Below the pieces are notes generated by a model. That model worked only from the letters and a program-made list of their open reading frames with translations. It had not been told where the DNA came from and searched no databases. The translations under genes were made by a program, and so were the position numbers. From Micromussa lordhowensis (taxonomy: Eukaryota > Cnidaria > Anthozoa > Scleractinia > Lobophylliidae): a stretch of DNA of 64,000 bases. The stretch is from NCBI GenBank assembly GCA_964020085.1, contig OZ026605.1:9667060-9731059 (forward strand), written 5' to 3'. This document shows, piece after piece, positions 22,901 through 37,900 of the stretch (position 1 is the stretch's first letter; each line of letters begins with the position of its first letter).

Positions 22901-25900
22901 GGCCTGTGAAGGTGGTAAACAACAAAGAACACCACAGAGCAACAGGGAAAGTATATTTTATTCACAAAATATCAGAATAATTGACTTTTAAAGCAAAACC
23001 GTTGCGTTCCATGCAAACCTTTAAACTGTTGTAACACAACACCTCCATATGCCGCAAGGCTAGTCACGTTTCGCGGGTTGGTCGTGTATGTCACGCTTCG
23101 CTGAACGTTCGTATAAAAGCAAGAAAAAATTCCTCGCATCGTGAGCTTGGGCCGCCTGTGCTACAAAGTAGAAATTTTCGAATTTGCTAGAATTTGTAAG
23201 ACGAAGAGGGGAGGGGTGGGGTGTACACACACCGTCATCACTGTTCAGTTCACTCTTTGTGACCGCCTTCCCGCGAGCAACTTCAGTGAAGGTCATCTGG
23301 GCGGATGCATCTGACAGCCTGTCAATCAAACGAGTGAAACGAGTTAAAGGAGTTTTTTTATTCAAAATAAATTCAAAGTCAAGGCCGTCAACAATGCCCT
23401 AGTTTTGTCTAGGTAAACATTTCAAATACAACAATCGTGAAACTCTAGAGCTTACACCAAGAGAATTTTGCCGCGCGCATTCCAGTCACCAGAAGCCTGC
23501 GTGCAGACATACCTATTTCATTCGTTAATCATATCTATAAAAAAAATTCTCCATCACGATTGGTTCTACGCCTTTTTGTCACGTAATCAGTGCGCGATCA
23601 CGTGGGTGTCCAGATTCGACTTTTTGTAATTAGATGTAACTGTAATTGGATACCTTGGATGCCATTCGCACGTCAATAACGTGAGCTACAATGGCTTCCT
23701 TTCACTACAGTTTTACAACTTATACAAAACACTACTGACGTTTTCGCTCTAAAGAAGTTCTCAAAATACTTTTTTAATCTCGAAATTTGTTATTGATGCG
23801 ATTATTAGTAATTGTACCTCGCGTCGTACAATTCAGGAAGAAATCGTGTTCGTAATTTCAGATCTGCCTCGCGCCGTGCGCTCTTTGGATTTTGAAATAG
23901 CTCGCTCGATGACTCCCTGGATTGTACTCCACTTTACTCGCTCCACTTTACTCGTTACTCGTTCTATTACTTCACACACGTTACGTCACCAGCACAAAGA
24001 AATGAGGTGAGCTGATGAGCGGCTCCCCTCAAGTGGTTGCTGGTAAGTCTAGGGACGCTGAAAGGACCCTTTTTACAGTGCGTTTACTGAAACCGGGGCC
24101 AGTCAGACAATGAAAACCAATCAGATGGCAGAACTGAAACAATAGATTCCAACATTTTCAAATCCAGCCAATCAAATGTCCTATTTTCTAATCCAGCCAA
24201 TCAAATGGCTGGTACAAAACAATGAAATCTCAACTTGAACTTGTTCGTTGTGATGCTTACGCGACTACCGTGTCGCTTATCAATAAATTGTCAAAGTCAA
24301 ACCGTCAGTACTTTCGCGCGCTTGAATTGAATGCTGCACTTCCGATGGGGTAGTTGGTTGGTTTAGAAGATACATGAAAAGAAAAGATGCGTAAGAGTGT
24401 CACTCGTAAATATGTATCGCCAGAGTGCGTGGTGTAGGGTTAGAATATTGCCGAGGCTGTTTAAAAGAAACCCTTCAAATGGTCTCTGAGTAGGGAAGGT
24501 TTCTATGGCGCCGTCTTTTATTTTTGCCTAAGTGATTTTACACGCCGAGGCTTTGACATCCTCGGAGACCCAGGCGCTGCTAGTCGGGACGATGCTAGTC
24601 GGAGCTTTCGACTGAAAATATCGCATCGTCCCGGCTTTGATAGTACAACGCGGAAAAAAATTAGTTGGAATCTATTGTTTCAGTCAATAGTCTGCCATCT
24701 GATTGGTAGTGGCCCCGGTTTCAGTCAAAACGCACTGTGATTGCTCCTTCATCTAGAAACTTTTATACGGATTGGAATCAACTAACCTGAATAATACTTT
24801 TTCAAACTGAACACCAGCATCAGTCTGTAAGGAAAGAAGAGTTTATTCAGAAACGTTTATCAAACGATTGAGGGACTATTAAAGTATAGGCAAGTTATAT
24901 ATTCAGAGTTTACACAAAATAAAAGAGGGCGGTATAAAGACGGTGTTGAAACCACTTAAGAGCCCGAGAGGAATTGAGGACCACAAATAATGTAAACGCC
25001 TAATTACAAGACCAATGTTGAGGTATGAGCTCCGGTAAAACATGCATGGGCTGACAACCGGAAAACAAGTGGTTTTAATAGCGGAGCTCCGAACCGGATA
25101 CCCATATAGGAAAGAAAAGAGAACCCATGAGTTGGTTTTCTCATGATTATCATGGCTAGCGGTATTGCTTGTGGGCGCATACGCACGACGACGGAGTCGC
25201 GCAAGATGGCGGCCAAGCTAATAGGTTGACAGAGATATAGCGTCCTTCTATGATATTGGACATCCATACGGTCAATGGACACCTGTCAAAACAAGGAATC
25301 CGCTGATCAGTATCACGTGACCATATCGCGGCCTCAAGTTTTTAGAGCTCATCCCATCGTGTTTTTTAAGTTGACCGCTGATCAAGTGCTGGTTTTCGAT
25401 TGGATCGCAGGCTCATATCAGGTTAACACAGGATCGGGATTGAAAGTTAACCGAAATATACCTTTTTCTTCTATACAAATGTTTTTGACTGCTTTTGTTT
25501 TGTGTATGTACTGAAAACCTCACCGCAAAGTTTCAAAACTTAAATCAAAATTCTACCTACTTATCTGGGCTTGATTGAGGACGTTCGCGCTAATTGTTTC
25601 TGCGCATCCTTACTGCGCACGCAAATTCACACGCCACGTCATGCATCAAGCGCGAAACTACTTTTAACCATTTCGAAAATGGATAAAGAAAGCTGATGCA
25701 AACCTTGTCTTTGGGTTTTTTGGATCCAGGTTTTCCATCATCAGGGAAAATCTCCAACAGCTCTTCAGGTATGTCACTTACCACACAGTTATCTGTTGGG
25801 AGTTAAACACTTGATAAAACACCATTTTTCAATTAAATATAAGCTTTATACGCTTACCATAATAATGCAACCGGAATAAAACGAACAGATGGCATAAGCT

Positions 25901-28900
25901 TATATGTAACCAACCAGCCATTTTATATATAAACTTTCAATACCTTTTCGTGAATAATAAATAACAAATCTCGATTCAATGAATCCCTTAAACAAACAAT
26001 GATTTGGTCTCAGTCTTTTGACTTGAGAATATTGACCGCTATGTTAGCTTAAATTTAATGAACAACTAACTGAACATTCACAGACATGAACAATATTGTA
26101 AAAAAATGAAATACATAAATAAAAAAATAATAAAAAAATGATTATAGTACAAGACAATTTGTTCTCTTTTGAACACTGAATTTGTTTATGCCTATAAAAA
26201 GAAATACAGTATGTGGCCCCTGGTCCGCGAGGTCCTTGGTCCGCGAGTTTTCCGAAAATTATGTCATACTTCTCGCTAAATAAAGTACGACCAAAAACGA
26301 AGGTGTACGATTAAATATTGATTAGTATTCTTTCGTATGACGAAGTTCCGGCCCTCCCGTTGATATTGAAGGCGAGAAATTCGAGTTTGTTGGCAGGTAG
26401 GTCTAATTGTCTTTCTTGAATTGTCTTATTTTGCGGCTCCGTAAAGTACATTGTAAAGTTTACTTAGCTTGTAAACGGATAAAACTGAACGGGAGCACCT
26501 GTTTTTTTGCAATACAAGTTAACAGAGACACTTATGTCTTCTGGTGGGAGAGAAGTTGCGGCAGAGTTTAAAATTCTTGTTTTATCAACCCTTGAAAAAC
26601 ATCAGCACTTTTTGGGTAGAGGCCCTTGGTCCGCGACCTATGATCCCAGAGAACTTACATTTCTCAAATAAGATTAGAAAAACCTTAAATAAATGGTAGT
26701 AGCCTTTGTTTTTGTTAAATAATGTTAACATCTTCTTGATAAATGTTTTCGGGCTGGTTTAACTTCTCTTTTATAATGAAAGTTTAGTTTTACAATTATA
26801 ATATTTTTGACTGCGTTGACAATCGTTTGCGTTGAAAATCGTTTGCGTTGGAGATCGTTGTCCAAAAAGAAAACAGATTTATTTTACACTCGCAATGACT
26901 CCTATCGAGACTGTAGCTTAGATATATCAAGGAAAATAAATAAAATTTGTTAAAATTCTCATTCTCGTGAGGATTTACGCCTACTTTTCGTGCTGTTTAC
27001 ATGACACGCGGACCAAGGACCACATTCGCGGACCAAGGGCCTGGGAGCACAGTCCTTTTTTTCTCGAATTACAAGGAAAATATCACCGTTTGGAACTTGC
27101 AACTTTAGGATTATTGCAACAAACAAAAAAGCTATCTTCAAGGAAAATGTCAGCTCCTTACGCCTTGATGCAGGTAAGATATTCGAGGTTACAACTTTTT
27201 GTCGCGGACCAGGGGCCACATACTGTACTGATCAGTTCAGTTCAGTGGTAATGGAACGGATGTCAGCTACATTACCCTGAAGCAAATATGCGAAACGAAG
27301 CGAAATATCATTGAATGCAGTTGCACTGTAGCTGATCTGTAATTATGAAATAATGTCTGCAAACTGTAAAACTCTCAGGTCTATCAGCCAGATAAGACAC
27401 TTAAAAATACCTAGTTCTGACAAAAAGTAACTCTCGCTTGATCTGGGGAAAAATATTATATTACTAACAAATGCAAACAGGTGAAGTTGCCAATGGATTT
27501 TTCTTGTGTTAAGCACTTCTTGTAGTTTAGTGATCAAACATCCAACTTCATCTCATCTCATCTCACCTCTCTGTCAAGGATTTTTCATCGTACATTGTTT
27601 TGTGTTTGGTCCATCCAACAAAATGTTAGCAGTCTAAGAAAATAGTAGCTAATCTTTTTCCATACATTTTAACACTATTATACAATAGGAAAATACAAAA
27701 AAAGGCAAAGAAAACAATGTTGAAACAAAATTGAAAAAAGTAATGTCCAGAGTTTACCTCCCATCCAAAAAATAATTTCATTTTTTGTTATTCAAAGTTT
27801 ATCTTATCTAAAAGGTGTCTTTCACTCACAAAGATATTTAAATAACTTTCCTAGGTTATTTAAATTAGAGATTACAAAACTCAATAAAACTTCATGTCTC
27901 TCAAATTACTGAAATTTACAAAAATCTGAAATTTACCCAAAACCTCCACGCTTGCTTTGCCACCTCGATCAGACTAAAAGACAATAACACAAAGCATCAT
28001 AAACCAGGTTTGATAAAAAAACCCACGCATTTTGGCATGATACAATACACTTTCCTTTGATAATACACAAAATGGCCATAATTGAAACATGATAATTATT
28101 TCAGAGATACTTACCCTCAATTGGTTGGCATGTTTCCCTGCTTCAAACCTCTCGTTTTTGTTACTGTTGTCACCATTCCACTACAGAAAAAAATTATATG
28201 CTAAGTAGATATATCAAGCGACATTCTTAGCAAAAGCAGCTAGGGTCAACAAGAGTTTATTACTAGCTTGTAAAGTGTTCTCAGCATCTAATTAAGTGGT
28301 TGGTGAATTACTGTAACTTTATCTTGTGTCTCAGGGGTAGAATTTGGTCATTGGAAGTGCCCCTATGATCAAATTCTCAATGTCCATTTTTTTACATTTT
28401 CATACACAATAGGTCTTTCCTAGACACCTTGCCAAATTTCAATCTATTACGAATGCACGGTATTTTTACCTTTATTTCCGAGAATTTAGGACTGCCATAA
28501 ATTGTTCCACGTCTTGGTTGAGAATTGGAGTAAATGACATCATTTTCTCCATACCACACAAGTTGATATTATAATAACAATTGGTACAGCAATTCGCATA
28601 AAGAATAACAAAAACGTTGGCTCTTATATTCCTGCAATTTTCTACACTAATTGTTATCATAATTTCAACCCAGACGCATACACACATTATGCATTTTCAC
28701 TATACCTGGTAAATCGTCAGTCCCAAGTCAATCAGGAAGACATCATCGTCATTCAAGTATTCTTTCTTAAACTTCACTTCCTTGATCTGCACCTTGTTCT
28801 GCAGAAAATGATAAGTTATAGTTTAAATTGTGTAGTTCAATGAATAATGCAATCCAACAAGGAAGGACATCATTGTTAGAATACAAACAGTTCACAGCTG

Positions 28901-31900
28901 GCTTACACCTGCAAAACTATCATTCATAGTATTGATTAGCCTTTCACCTTTTCCCCAAACACATGAAGGAGGCGGGGAGTGTACTTCTTAGGTTCTACAT
29001 GGCGGAAACCTGATTCAGCCCTGCAAGACAAATTATCTACATATTAGTTAATATGTGTATGAGATTCAAATGATTTTGGACTGACAATTTCTATAACAAT
29101 CAACAGAGGATTAACTGTCATAAGAAAATAACTTCAACAGACCTGACAAAAATGTACAGTACAACACTGGTTAATATATGCTGCATTATGTTATTATGCA
29201 GTTTAGTATAATTAGTCAAGTGATTATAGAAATTTCCGTGCTCTCATTGGTCGACAATGGTGTCATATTTGGCTATATTCACCTCCGACTAATTTTCAAA
29301 ATGGCTGCCTCGCGCTTTGTCAAAGTCTCTGAAGAACAAATTAATATAGTGAAAGAAAATGCTATTGCCACAAAGTTGGGAGTGACACTTTTCAAAGGTT
29401 AGCAGTGAAAATTGTACTAAATTTAACAGAGAAACCTTTTAAATTCCCGTGAAAATGTTGCTTACGTCGATATGCATGAGTAAGTCAAAACACTTTATTT
29501 AGCTACTTTATTTATCTAACAGAATGGTTTCAACAACAAACCAAATTTACCACTAACTTTGAGACAATTTTAGCCTCCTTTTAGGCTTTTTCTTAGAGGC
29601 AGAATGTTTTAAAATGTGCAAAAACTGTGCCATTTTGGCCATGTGATGTATTAAACCATGTGATCTGTGCGCTTACAATGTAGTTCTTCATTAATGCACA
29701 ACAACGACAAATAAAATTTAATGTTTTTCAGTCAATCCTTTGTTTAGGTATTTCTATGATCACCTGAGCAATTATACTAAAACAATTATTTGCCTCAGGC
29801 TCGTGAATATTGGTGAATATTCACTTCGCCTTCGGCGAATAATTGTTAATTAAAAGTGCTACAATCCAGGAGAAAAATAGTTTAAAAACATACTCCAAAA
29901 TGGTGGGTTTTGAATTCACTGAATCAGTAAACAACATGTATACACACTGGTTGGAGCTCCCCTCAACCATGTTGGAGCATCACGTAAGACCTGACAAAGA
30001 AGCTCAACACTGAATAGGGGAGGGTAGGAGAGTAACTAAATTGCTAACTTTCCAGGATAAATTAACCTTTTGGGCTAATTAATGATTCAGAAAGATAATA
30101 GCAGACTTGCACAATGTTGTCAATTTTGACTGCAGATACCAGAATTCATTTTGTTTTGCCATTTAAAATTTTGAAGCCACATTGGAGTTAAAACCAAATT
30201 GTCCTACATTGTTGTTAGTATGAGAAACAAAAAGTGAAGGATTCTGCTAGCTGAAGTCAAATGATGCCATCATGAAAATTTTATATTAGTCCTTCAAATA
30301 TTAGCTTCAAATTAAAATATGACTCTTCACAGTGAGATAGGCCCTCATACAATTATGGGCTATAACTTAATGAATGCCTGAAATGGAGAAAGCACATCAA
30401 ATTTATAAAAATGGCCAAGTTTGAGGCCCCGTCATTAAAGAATGAGATTTTATGGTGGTCTGAATTTTTGAAGGGCTTTGAAAAAGTCTATCATGCTCAC
30501 TGCATTTCACTTACCCTCCTTTCATCTTGGAAATAGCCTTGAAGTAGGACCTAAATCGTTCAGACTCGTGATCCATTACCTCACGATGCTGGATAGGTTT
30601 ATCATCCAACTATAAAAGTCAAAAAGCATGCAATCTAATTAAAAGTATGCATTTCCTATGATCCTTCAGTGCATGGAAGCAAGGCAGGAAATAAAAACCC
30701 AGGTCCGATTGCCCCCGGGGCAGGTATACTGTATTTTGCTCTTGGCCAAGTGAACGAAATAAAAGTTTAGTGGCCCACTGGGCAAGCGAAATGAGCCTCA
30801 GTAGTCTTAAGAGTTATTTTTTTGTGAATTGAAAGCTGCTGGAGGTAGCAGAACCCACTCTTAACAGTTTGGTTTTCAAAGAGAAAACCACTTAAAATGA
30901 GTATCTCAGTATTGATTCCAAGGAACGTTTCAACAAGAAGACAGTATTACTCCATGAATGGCCAACTGAACAGCACTTCTTAATTAAAACTTGCATTAAC
31001 AAACTGAAACATGTTGCGCAAACATAAACTGATAAATGCTTCGGACTGAATTCTTTTTTCATGAACTGCAGGTAATGCAAATGATATCGATGGTAGCCTG
31101 GCAAATATCATCACAGACATAAGCCCCTTCACCATCCCAATGCTGCATTTGGACTAAAAACAATTGTTCCTGTGCTAAAATGTACCAAGTTACATGTACC
31201 AAGTGGCTAAGGCTCATTTCATTCGAAAGTTCACGTAAAACAATAGCAAAAAATAGACCCTGAACTTACATTTTAAACCATGTTAGTTAAACAGGAGTTA
31301 CGATTATAATACAAACTTAAGAATTCTATGCGTGCACGCATTCTCAGCACTACCTAAAGACGTGTTCTTTTCTTCAAATTGAGATATATTGCAGATAACC
31401 TTGTGTAATTTAAATTCATGCATTAAAAAGTGGGGGGTCATTGTCCTTGATTAAGAGAAAACGAACATTTATTTTGCTGTCGAAATCTCTTACATTTTGT
31501 ATGCGCACATGCTCATATCCACATACTAATGATGCGAAAATCATGCGCAGTTGCAATACAAAGGAATCACCTTAATTAGTGGCTGGCTCAATGGGCAAGT
31601 TGATTTTAATTTTTTTTCCTGCCCTGGGAAGCTGCATGATTCTGCACTTGACAAATGCATAGTTTTCACATCTGCTAATTTATAATGTCTTTGTATCAGA
31701 TGCCTTTTAATTAAAATCTGATGGGGATGAGGTGTGCCATGGAGTTGGGCTCTGTCTGGAAAAACAGCAACATCTTATTTCTTTACTAATACTTTAAAAA
31801 GAGAAAACTTAGGGTCCTTGTCGAGGGGCACTTCCACTGACATGCCTTCATTCATCACTTCTACACATAATCCGATATTTTAAATTCTATTTATTTCTTT

Positions 31901-34900
31901 ATTTCTTTATTTATTTTCCCACACCACAAATATAATGAAAACAATAAAAAATCGAAAGAGAAGCTTTAACAGTGGCGAGGAGACTTACAGGAAACTGTGA
32001 AGCTTATATTAATTAGGTCTCCTCAGTTATTTTTTTACAGGATGAAATCAAAAAAGAAGATAAGAACATGACGATGGATACAATTACAATTTTATGCAAT
32101 TACAATGTCAAATGGAAGGATACAATACAAAAGAAAAGCTGCAGGAAAGATGATACTTAAACACATTTGTATGAAAACTGTTAATAGTTATTACAAAAAA
32201 ACGCCTTTTAGCGTTTTTTTTTTAAAGGAGACAGAGGAGGACGAGTTGACGATTTCGGTACTCAAGGAGTTGCAAAATTTAGGTCCTTGGCAAAAAAACC
32301 GGAAAATTGCTTGATGTTAGTTCAACAAAGAGGCAAACCATATAAATGAGACTTTCTTGTATGATACAAATGAACTTCTTTCTGTAAGGTTTATTTACAG
32401 TCAAATTTTAAAGGAAGGGTACGGTTTTGGTATTCTGCCTGATTTAGTTACTGTCTGGAGAAATGATGTGTCTGACTATAGCTTAAGGTGTCATTTCATG
32501 TTCTCTGCTTATATCACTTTTGCCTCACTCACAAATACTCACAAAGGTATCGAGTTCAACCGTCTTGTATGCAGCCGTGCCATACTCATCCTGAGTGGAA
32601 AACTTGCCGATCCAAAAGTGGACGTCATAGTCAAGCTCCTAACAAATCAAACATTGGTTAGTTTAATAATATATGAAATTGTTTTTTTGCCGTCATTCTC
32701 TGATGTCATTAGCATGAATTTATCAACAAATATAATATTACAGAAATAGAAAACATGTGCCGTGTTTCTATCGAGTTGTAGAAACACGAGTGAAAGTCTG
32801 GGAGAATGAGAAATGCTGTGGGAACGAGTTCACGGGACAAAGAAAAAAAAAACTTGTTTACTTCGATCATCAAAATGTAAATTCTCTTTGTTCACGCCAT
32901 CATTACGTCAACAGCTCGTGCTAGTTCTGTGTTCCTATCGAGTTATAGAAACAGTCGGTTTTAAACCAATCAGCGTGCATATTTGCTTTGGGTTATTTTC
33001 TAGACTAATATAATTTAGGCATATGTATCGACAATGACTTGATGCAAAACTTGCTACACACAACTTGTCTTTCAAGATTGAGAGCTAATTTACAACAATG
33101 AATTTGCATGTTCATCCACAAATTTGTGTGCGGTTTATTTTGTAGTTTTGGCAGTGATATAAGCTGAGATTACTCTTTTGAAAAAAGCCAAACCTGCATG
33201 ACTAAGAGCAGACTCTTTACTGTCTGTGAGAATATTGAAAAACACAAATGCCATGCACAATGTACCATTTAAGCCATCAATCAGTGATGTGTTACTGGCA
33301 GTGACAGAATCAGCATCCTCTGAAATCAATATAATGTCTAAAACTGAATTAAAAGACAAGTTTATCTGCATGAACTGTACATAGTTGAGATTGCCAATTT
33401 ACCTTCTTGACCCTAAAAAAAGTTGTGATTGATTGATTGGTCAGAGACGAGAGTGATTTCTTTGGTGTTGCGGCATTCAGTTGAAAACTTCTCTATATGC
33501 ATGGTAATGCTCTTACTGTTATTAGCAAGTTTCATTGAATTGGGCTTCAGCCTCCAGCAAAACGACAGTTGCTACATGTATTTTAGAAGCCTCCAAAAAA
33601 GCAGAATAATGGCCATCATAGATAGTGAAAGGAGAACACAAATTTCTTTTAAAGGCTATACAATCTGAAATTAACTTTGTCCATTAGTAGCAATTGAGTG
33701 AGGACGGTCATTAATGCAAGTGTAACCGCAACACTACTGGAACAGAGACCTGAAAAAAATTCAGGCTTCGGCTAACCTGCATACGACTGCTCTCATGTGG
33801 CTTTGATAGCTCAGTTGGGAGAGCACTGCACCGGCATTGAAGAGGTCGTGGGTTTAAATCCCGCTCAGAGCCTGAATTTTTTCCAGGTCTCTGTTCTAGT
33901 AGTGTTGCGGTCGCACTTGCATTAGTGACCGCTATACAATTTATTGCCCAAAAGGCCATATAAAATTTACAGCACTGTAATCAGTTTGAAATTTGTATAA
34001 AACCTGCAAAATTGACTACACAAGGTGATTAATAAATGGAGATACTGATAAATAGCGGTAGAAAAGTAAAAAAAACTGTTCAAGCCGCTCTTTTCATTTT
34101 ATCCACTCCAGAGACTGGTACAAGTATTGTGGGAGTCTAGACCGAGCATTTGTATTGTGTTTATCCGCAGTGAAGGTAAGTTGTTTGCCATGAATAAAAA
34201 ACTGCATTTTAAAGAGGTTAGTAAATCCCTTACATTTTTTTAGAAGTAAAAAATTAAGAATACTTAAGAACACTTTCAGGCTGATTTCACCTAAAATACC
34301 CGGTATAAAGAACACAATCAGCCTGAACCCCGAAAATGGGTGTCCTTGTATGCAGGTTTTTACTGTAGTGCACTGTCAGGTTTCACTGATTAAATGATTT
34401 ATAACCCTGCTGTGTGGCAGGTAATTTAACATACAGGTCTTAATCATTGAATAGATAATTAACAATAGAATGGCTGGCCAATTGCTTTGCACATAGTAAC
34501 AAATTTCATGTTCATTATTGTTTATTGCCAAAGAGCCAGCCGAGCGAAGATGCTCGGCTGGCGAGGCGGCAGAGAATAGTGCCGCGCGAAGAATTGCTTA
34601 TGCAAAAAAATTCTCGATTGGCCTTTGAAAGTGTAAGTGTAAGATGTAAGTGTAAGATGTAAGTGTAAGATGTAAGTGTAAGATGTAAGTGTAAGATGTA
34701 AGATTGAGCCAATTGCAAGGACGGAACTATTCGAGCCATTGTAGTTTTTAGCCAATCAGGAGGCGCGTTACATCTAGACTTGTCTCGTGGAACATCATTG
34801 TTTTCTTTGCTGTTGTGTTTATCCAACTGTGAACAATTTCATAGTCTCAGAACATATCGAACCAGCGTGTTTCCTCTCTCACTTTATCGAAATGAAAGTT

Positions 34901-37900
34901 CAATTGGGGAGCGTACCCTTTACAAAACTCTTATTCTAATTCGAATATTGAGGAAAACTGTTAGACAAGAGCAAATCCAAGACACAAAATCGACACGAAA
35001 CTGAACCAGCGTGTTCCAAACGGAATTGAACGAGCGTGTTTATGAATCGAAACAGTGTATTCCTTCTCTGTTTACCTATATCGAACTGAAAGTTCCATCG
35101 GGCAGCTTTTTTGGAAAGATTGTGTTCACCAGTCGAACCACTAGAGCAAATCCAGTGTTGAAATCTAGCATATCGAACTGAAGGTTGAGTCGGCAGTGTT
35201 TCCGAACAGAACTGAACGAGCGTGTTTATCATACTGTCGAATCCAGTGTTCAAAACACAAATCGGATCTGTTTTGCCACAGAATTAAACGAGTCGTGTTC
35301 ATCAATCAAACTAGCGTGTTCACTTTGACTTTGACTTTGCCCATCATATTGAACTGAAAGTTCGACCGAGCAGCGATACATTCCAATACTCTTGATATTC
35401 TGGGATTGCGTGACGAACATTACTGGGTGGTAAACGCGTTATAATTTTCTCTCGGCAATGTTTGCAACAGAAGAGAACCAAAAATCTGTTATGCTGTATT
35501 AATAAACCCCTTATTATAGCACAAATTATTCACGCGTTGGCACTCTATCGATAGGTATACCTAGTTTATTGATATCCTACCTCTCATCACAAATGGTGTC
35601 ACAGATAAGCTGCAACCTTATAATAATAGCTCATGCACTCAGTGTTTTTCAATATTTTATGATGTCAAATTGAGCACAAAAGCACAACTGACCGTGAATT
35701 TTCTTGCTTTCCCTTTGGTGGATTTCTGTAAAATTTGTCAGATTGGTAACAAATATTTTACTTTAGTTGGAACTCTTTTTCAGGGAAATCTAATGGACCA
35801 GTTTTTTTTTGTGGTGGTAAAAGACTTCAAATTACAAACATCGAAAACAATGCCTGTACAAACCCTACTTTTTGTGTTTAAAATTCATATCCTGCCCAGT
35901 TGAACATACTATGAAAATTTTGGAAGACTTCATTGATAAAGCCATCTGAACGATAAAAATGCATTTGATGGGACATTTATAATTCAACACAAAAAGCCAG
36001 GATTTTAACAGAGATGACTGTAAAACACTATTTCATCATTGCTTATTACATTTAATAAGTCTGAGAGGACTTAATGTAAAACCAAATACAAAAACTATTG
36101 CTACATAATCATTTACATCGACTTGAAAATTAACCGTTCACTACTAAATGCAAAATGTTACAACCATCAGGTAAAACCATAATTTAGTCACAGAACCCTT
36201 GTGGATCTATTGTACACATATGCATGTATGTGGCATTTTATTTTTCAATATTTTTGTACCTCACTACTGGGATCCTTTTTGTAAGTGCGAAGAATGATGT
36301 ACGAGTCTCCTTCGTAAAATGTCCCATAATCTTCCACAGGCCAGTCTACCACCTATATGTGCACAAGCAATAACATTCTATATCATACAGAGGCTGAACA
36401 CAAGAATCACAACCATGGCCATAGCCAGAAAAAATTATTACTGAGGTAAAGTCTAAGGTTAACTTCTCTTCCTAGGTATTTAGAAGATTTAGTTTCTCCC
36501 TTCAAAAACAGGAAAAACACAAATGATTGAGGAATTAGTTTGCCTCACACTGGCTGCGGTCCTGACATCAAGTTGTTACGCTAGCTACATTCTGGGGTTT
36601 TGGCCATTAGTGACATGAAAGTATTAGCCAAATTTCATGTTAGAGGGACAATTCATGAAAAATGCCAAAAACCAAGATCAATCCACTTTGAACTTCTTCA
36701 CCAAATTATTCTGGCAGGTGTCTCTCAGTACTTTAAACCATTTTTGAGTCTGACGAGAGCCTGAGTGGCAAATGTGGCTTCTGTAGGAATCTAATGTATA
36801 ATAGTCAATTAATATAAAGCCCCTTGGTGCTTTGTTTGCCTTTCTTCTGCATAATAATTAAGCAAAGGGCCTGTATTCCCCCTCTGGAAGTTCAGCCCTG
36901 ACAAATCAGCCATATCTTTGAAATTCCAGTCCAGTGTGTCTCTCAATTCCAGTCTATGGACCCCTTCCTGTCTCACTCCAGAATTCGGAGATGGTTATGG
37001 ATATTTTTTTGGAACCACTTAATCCTGGCTTTGACAGCTTGGCCATCAGTGTATTTTCCCCAAGGTTAATATCAGTTACAAGTATTCCTTGAGTCCTCAT
37101 AACTTGATCATGGCTTAGACTTCTGCCCTACACCACCCCCTGAGGGGGGTACTCCAGATTACAAGATTGAAGGATTTTGGGGGGTTTGAAATTTTCAATT
37201 TCGGAATTTTTGGGGGGTAGAAAACTTTGGCAAGGCTTTTTTTGGGTAGCTTGATTTTTTGGGGGTATTCAAAACAATCGTGATAGTTCCCGTATATCCC
37301 AGCCGGGTAGTTCTGCGAATAAATTTTTATGGCTTAGAAATACGGTATGGGATTTTTAGGGGGTTAAATTTTGGTCCAGGGATTTTTATTAGGTTCCGCT
37401 ATTCCAAAGTATATTTCCTTAGTTTTCTGCTTTTGATTTTGTCTGCGGAAACAAATAAACAAACATAGCATAGCTTTCTGAATGTTACGCTAAATTTAGC
37501 TGATTGCTCATTTGGAATGCTTATAATATAACACCATATAAGGTAAAAACTCAGCATCTCCAATAATAAAGTCTTCATTAACCTGGAGATGACGGAAGGT
37601 CAAAATGTCCAGTGAATAATAAGAGTTAACATAATCATTGCACAATGGCATAAGAATAGGGAAGAGGACGGTAACTAACTATGTTAAACTACTTGTAGAT
37701 GCGAATAACATTTACAATGACTTCTGTTGTATTTGTGAATACGACTATCTACGCACGAGTACGTTTATGGCTATTACTAAATTAATAGTTGTACTATTAT
37801 TAAACATGCTGCCTGAATACTAACGTTAAATACCCACCTTAAATTTCACGATTCTCCAGATCTTTATGCCGACTTTCTGTCCACACCCTTTCCAGGCTTT

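Noticed and set aside
23060..23365. A separate 101-codon minus-strand gene
   Set aside because: Only the [14 protein letters not shown] segment is meaningful, and it is exon 12 of the gelsolin-family gene read through into flanking intron.
34631..34703. CRISPR-like direct repeats
   Set aside because: Contiguous 13-bp units without spacers in a eukaryotic intron; an ordinary minisatellite.
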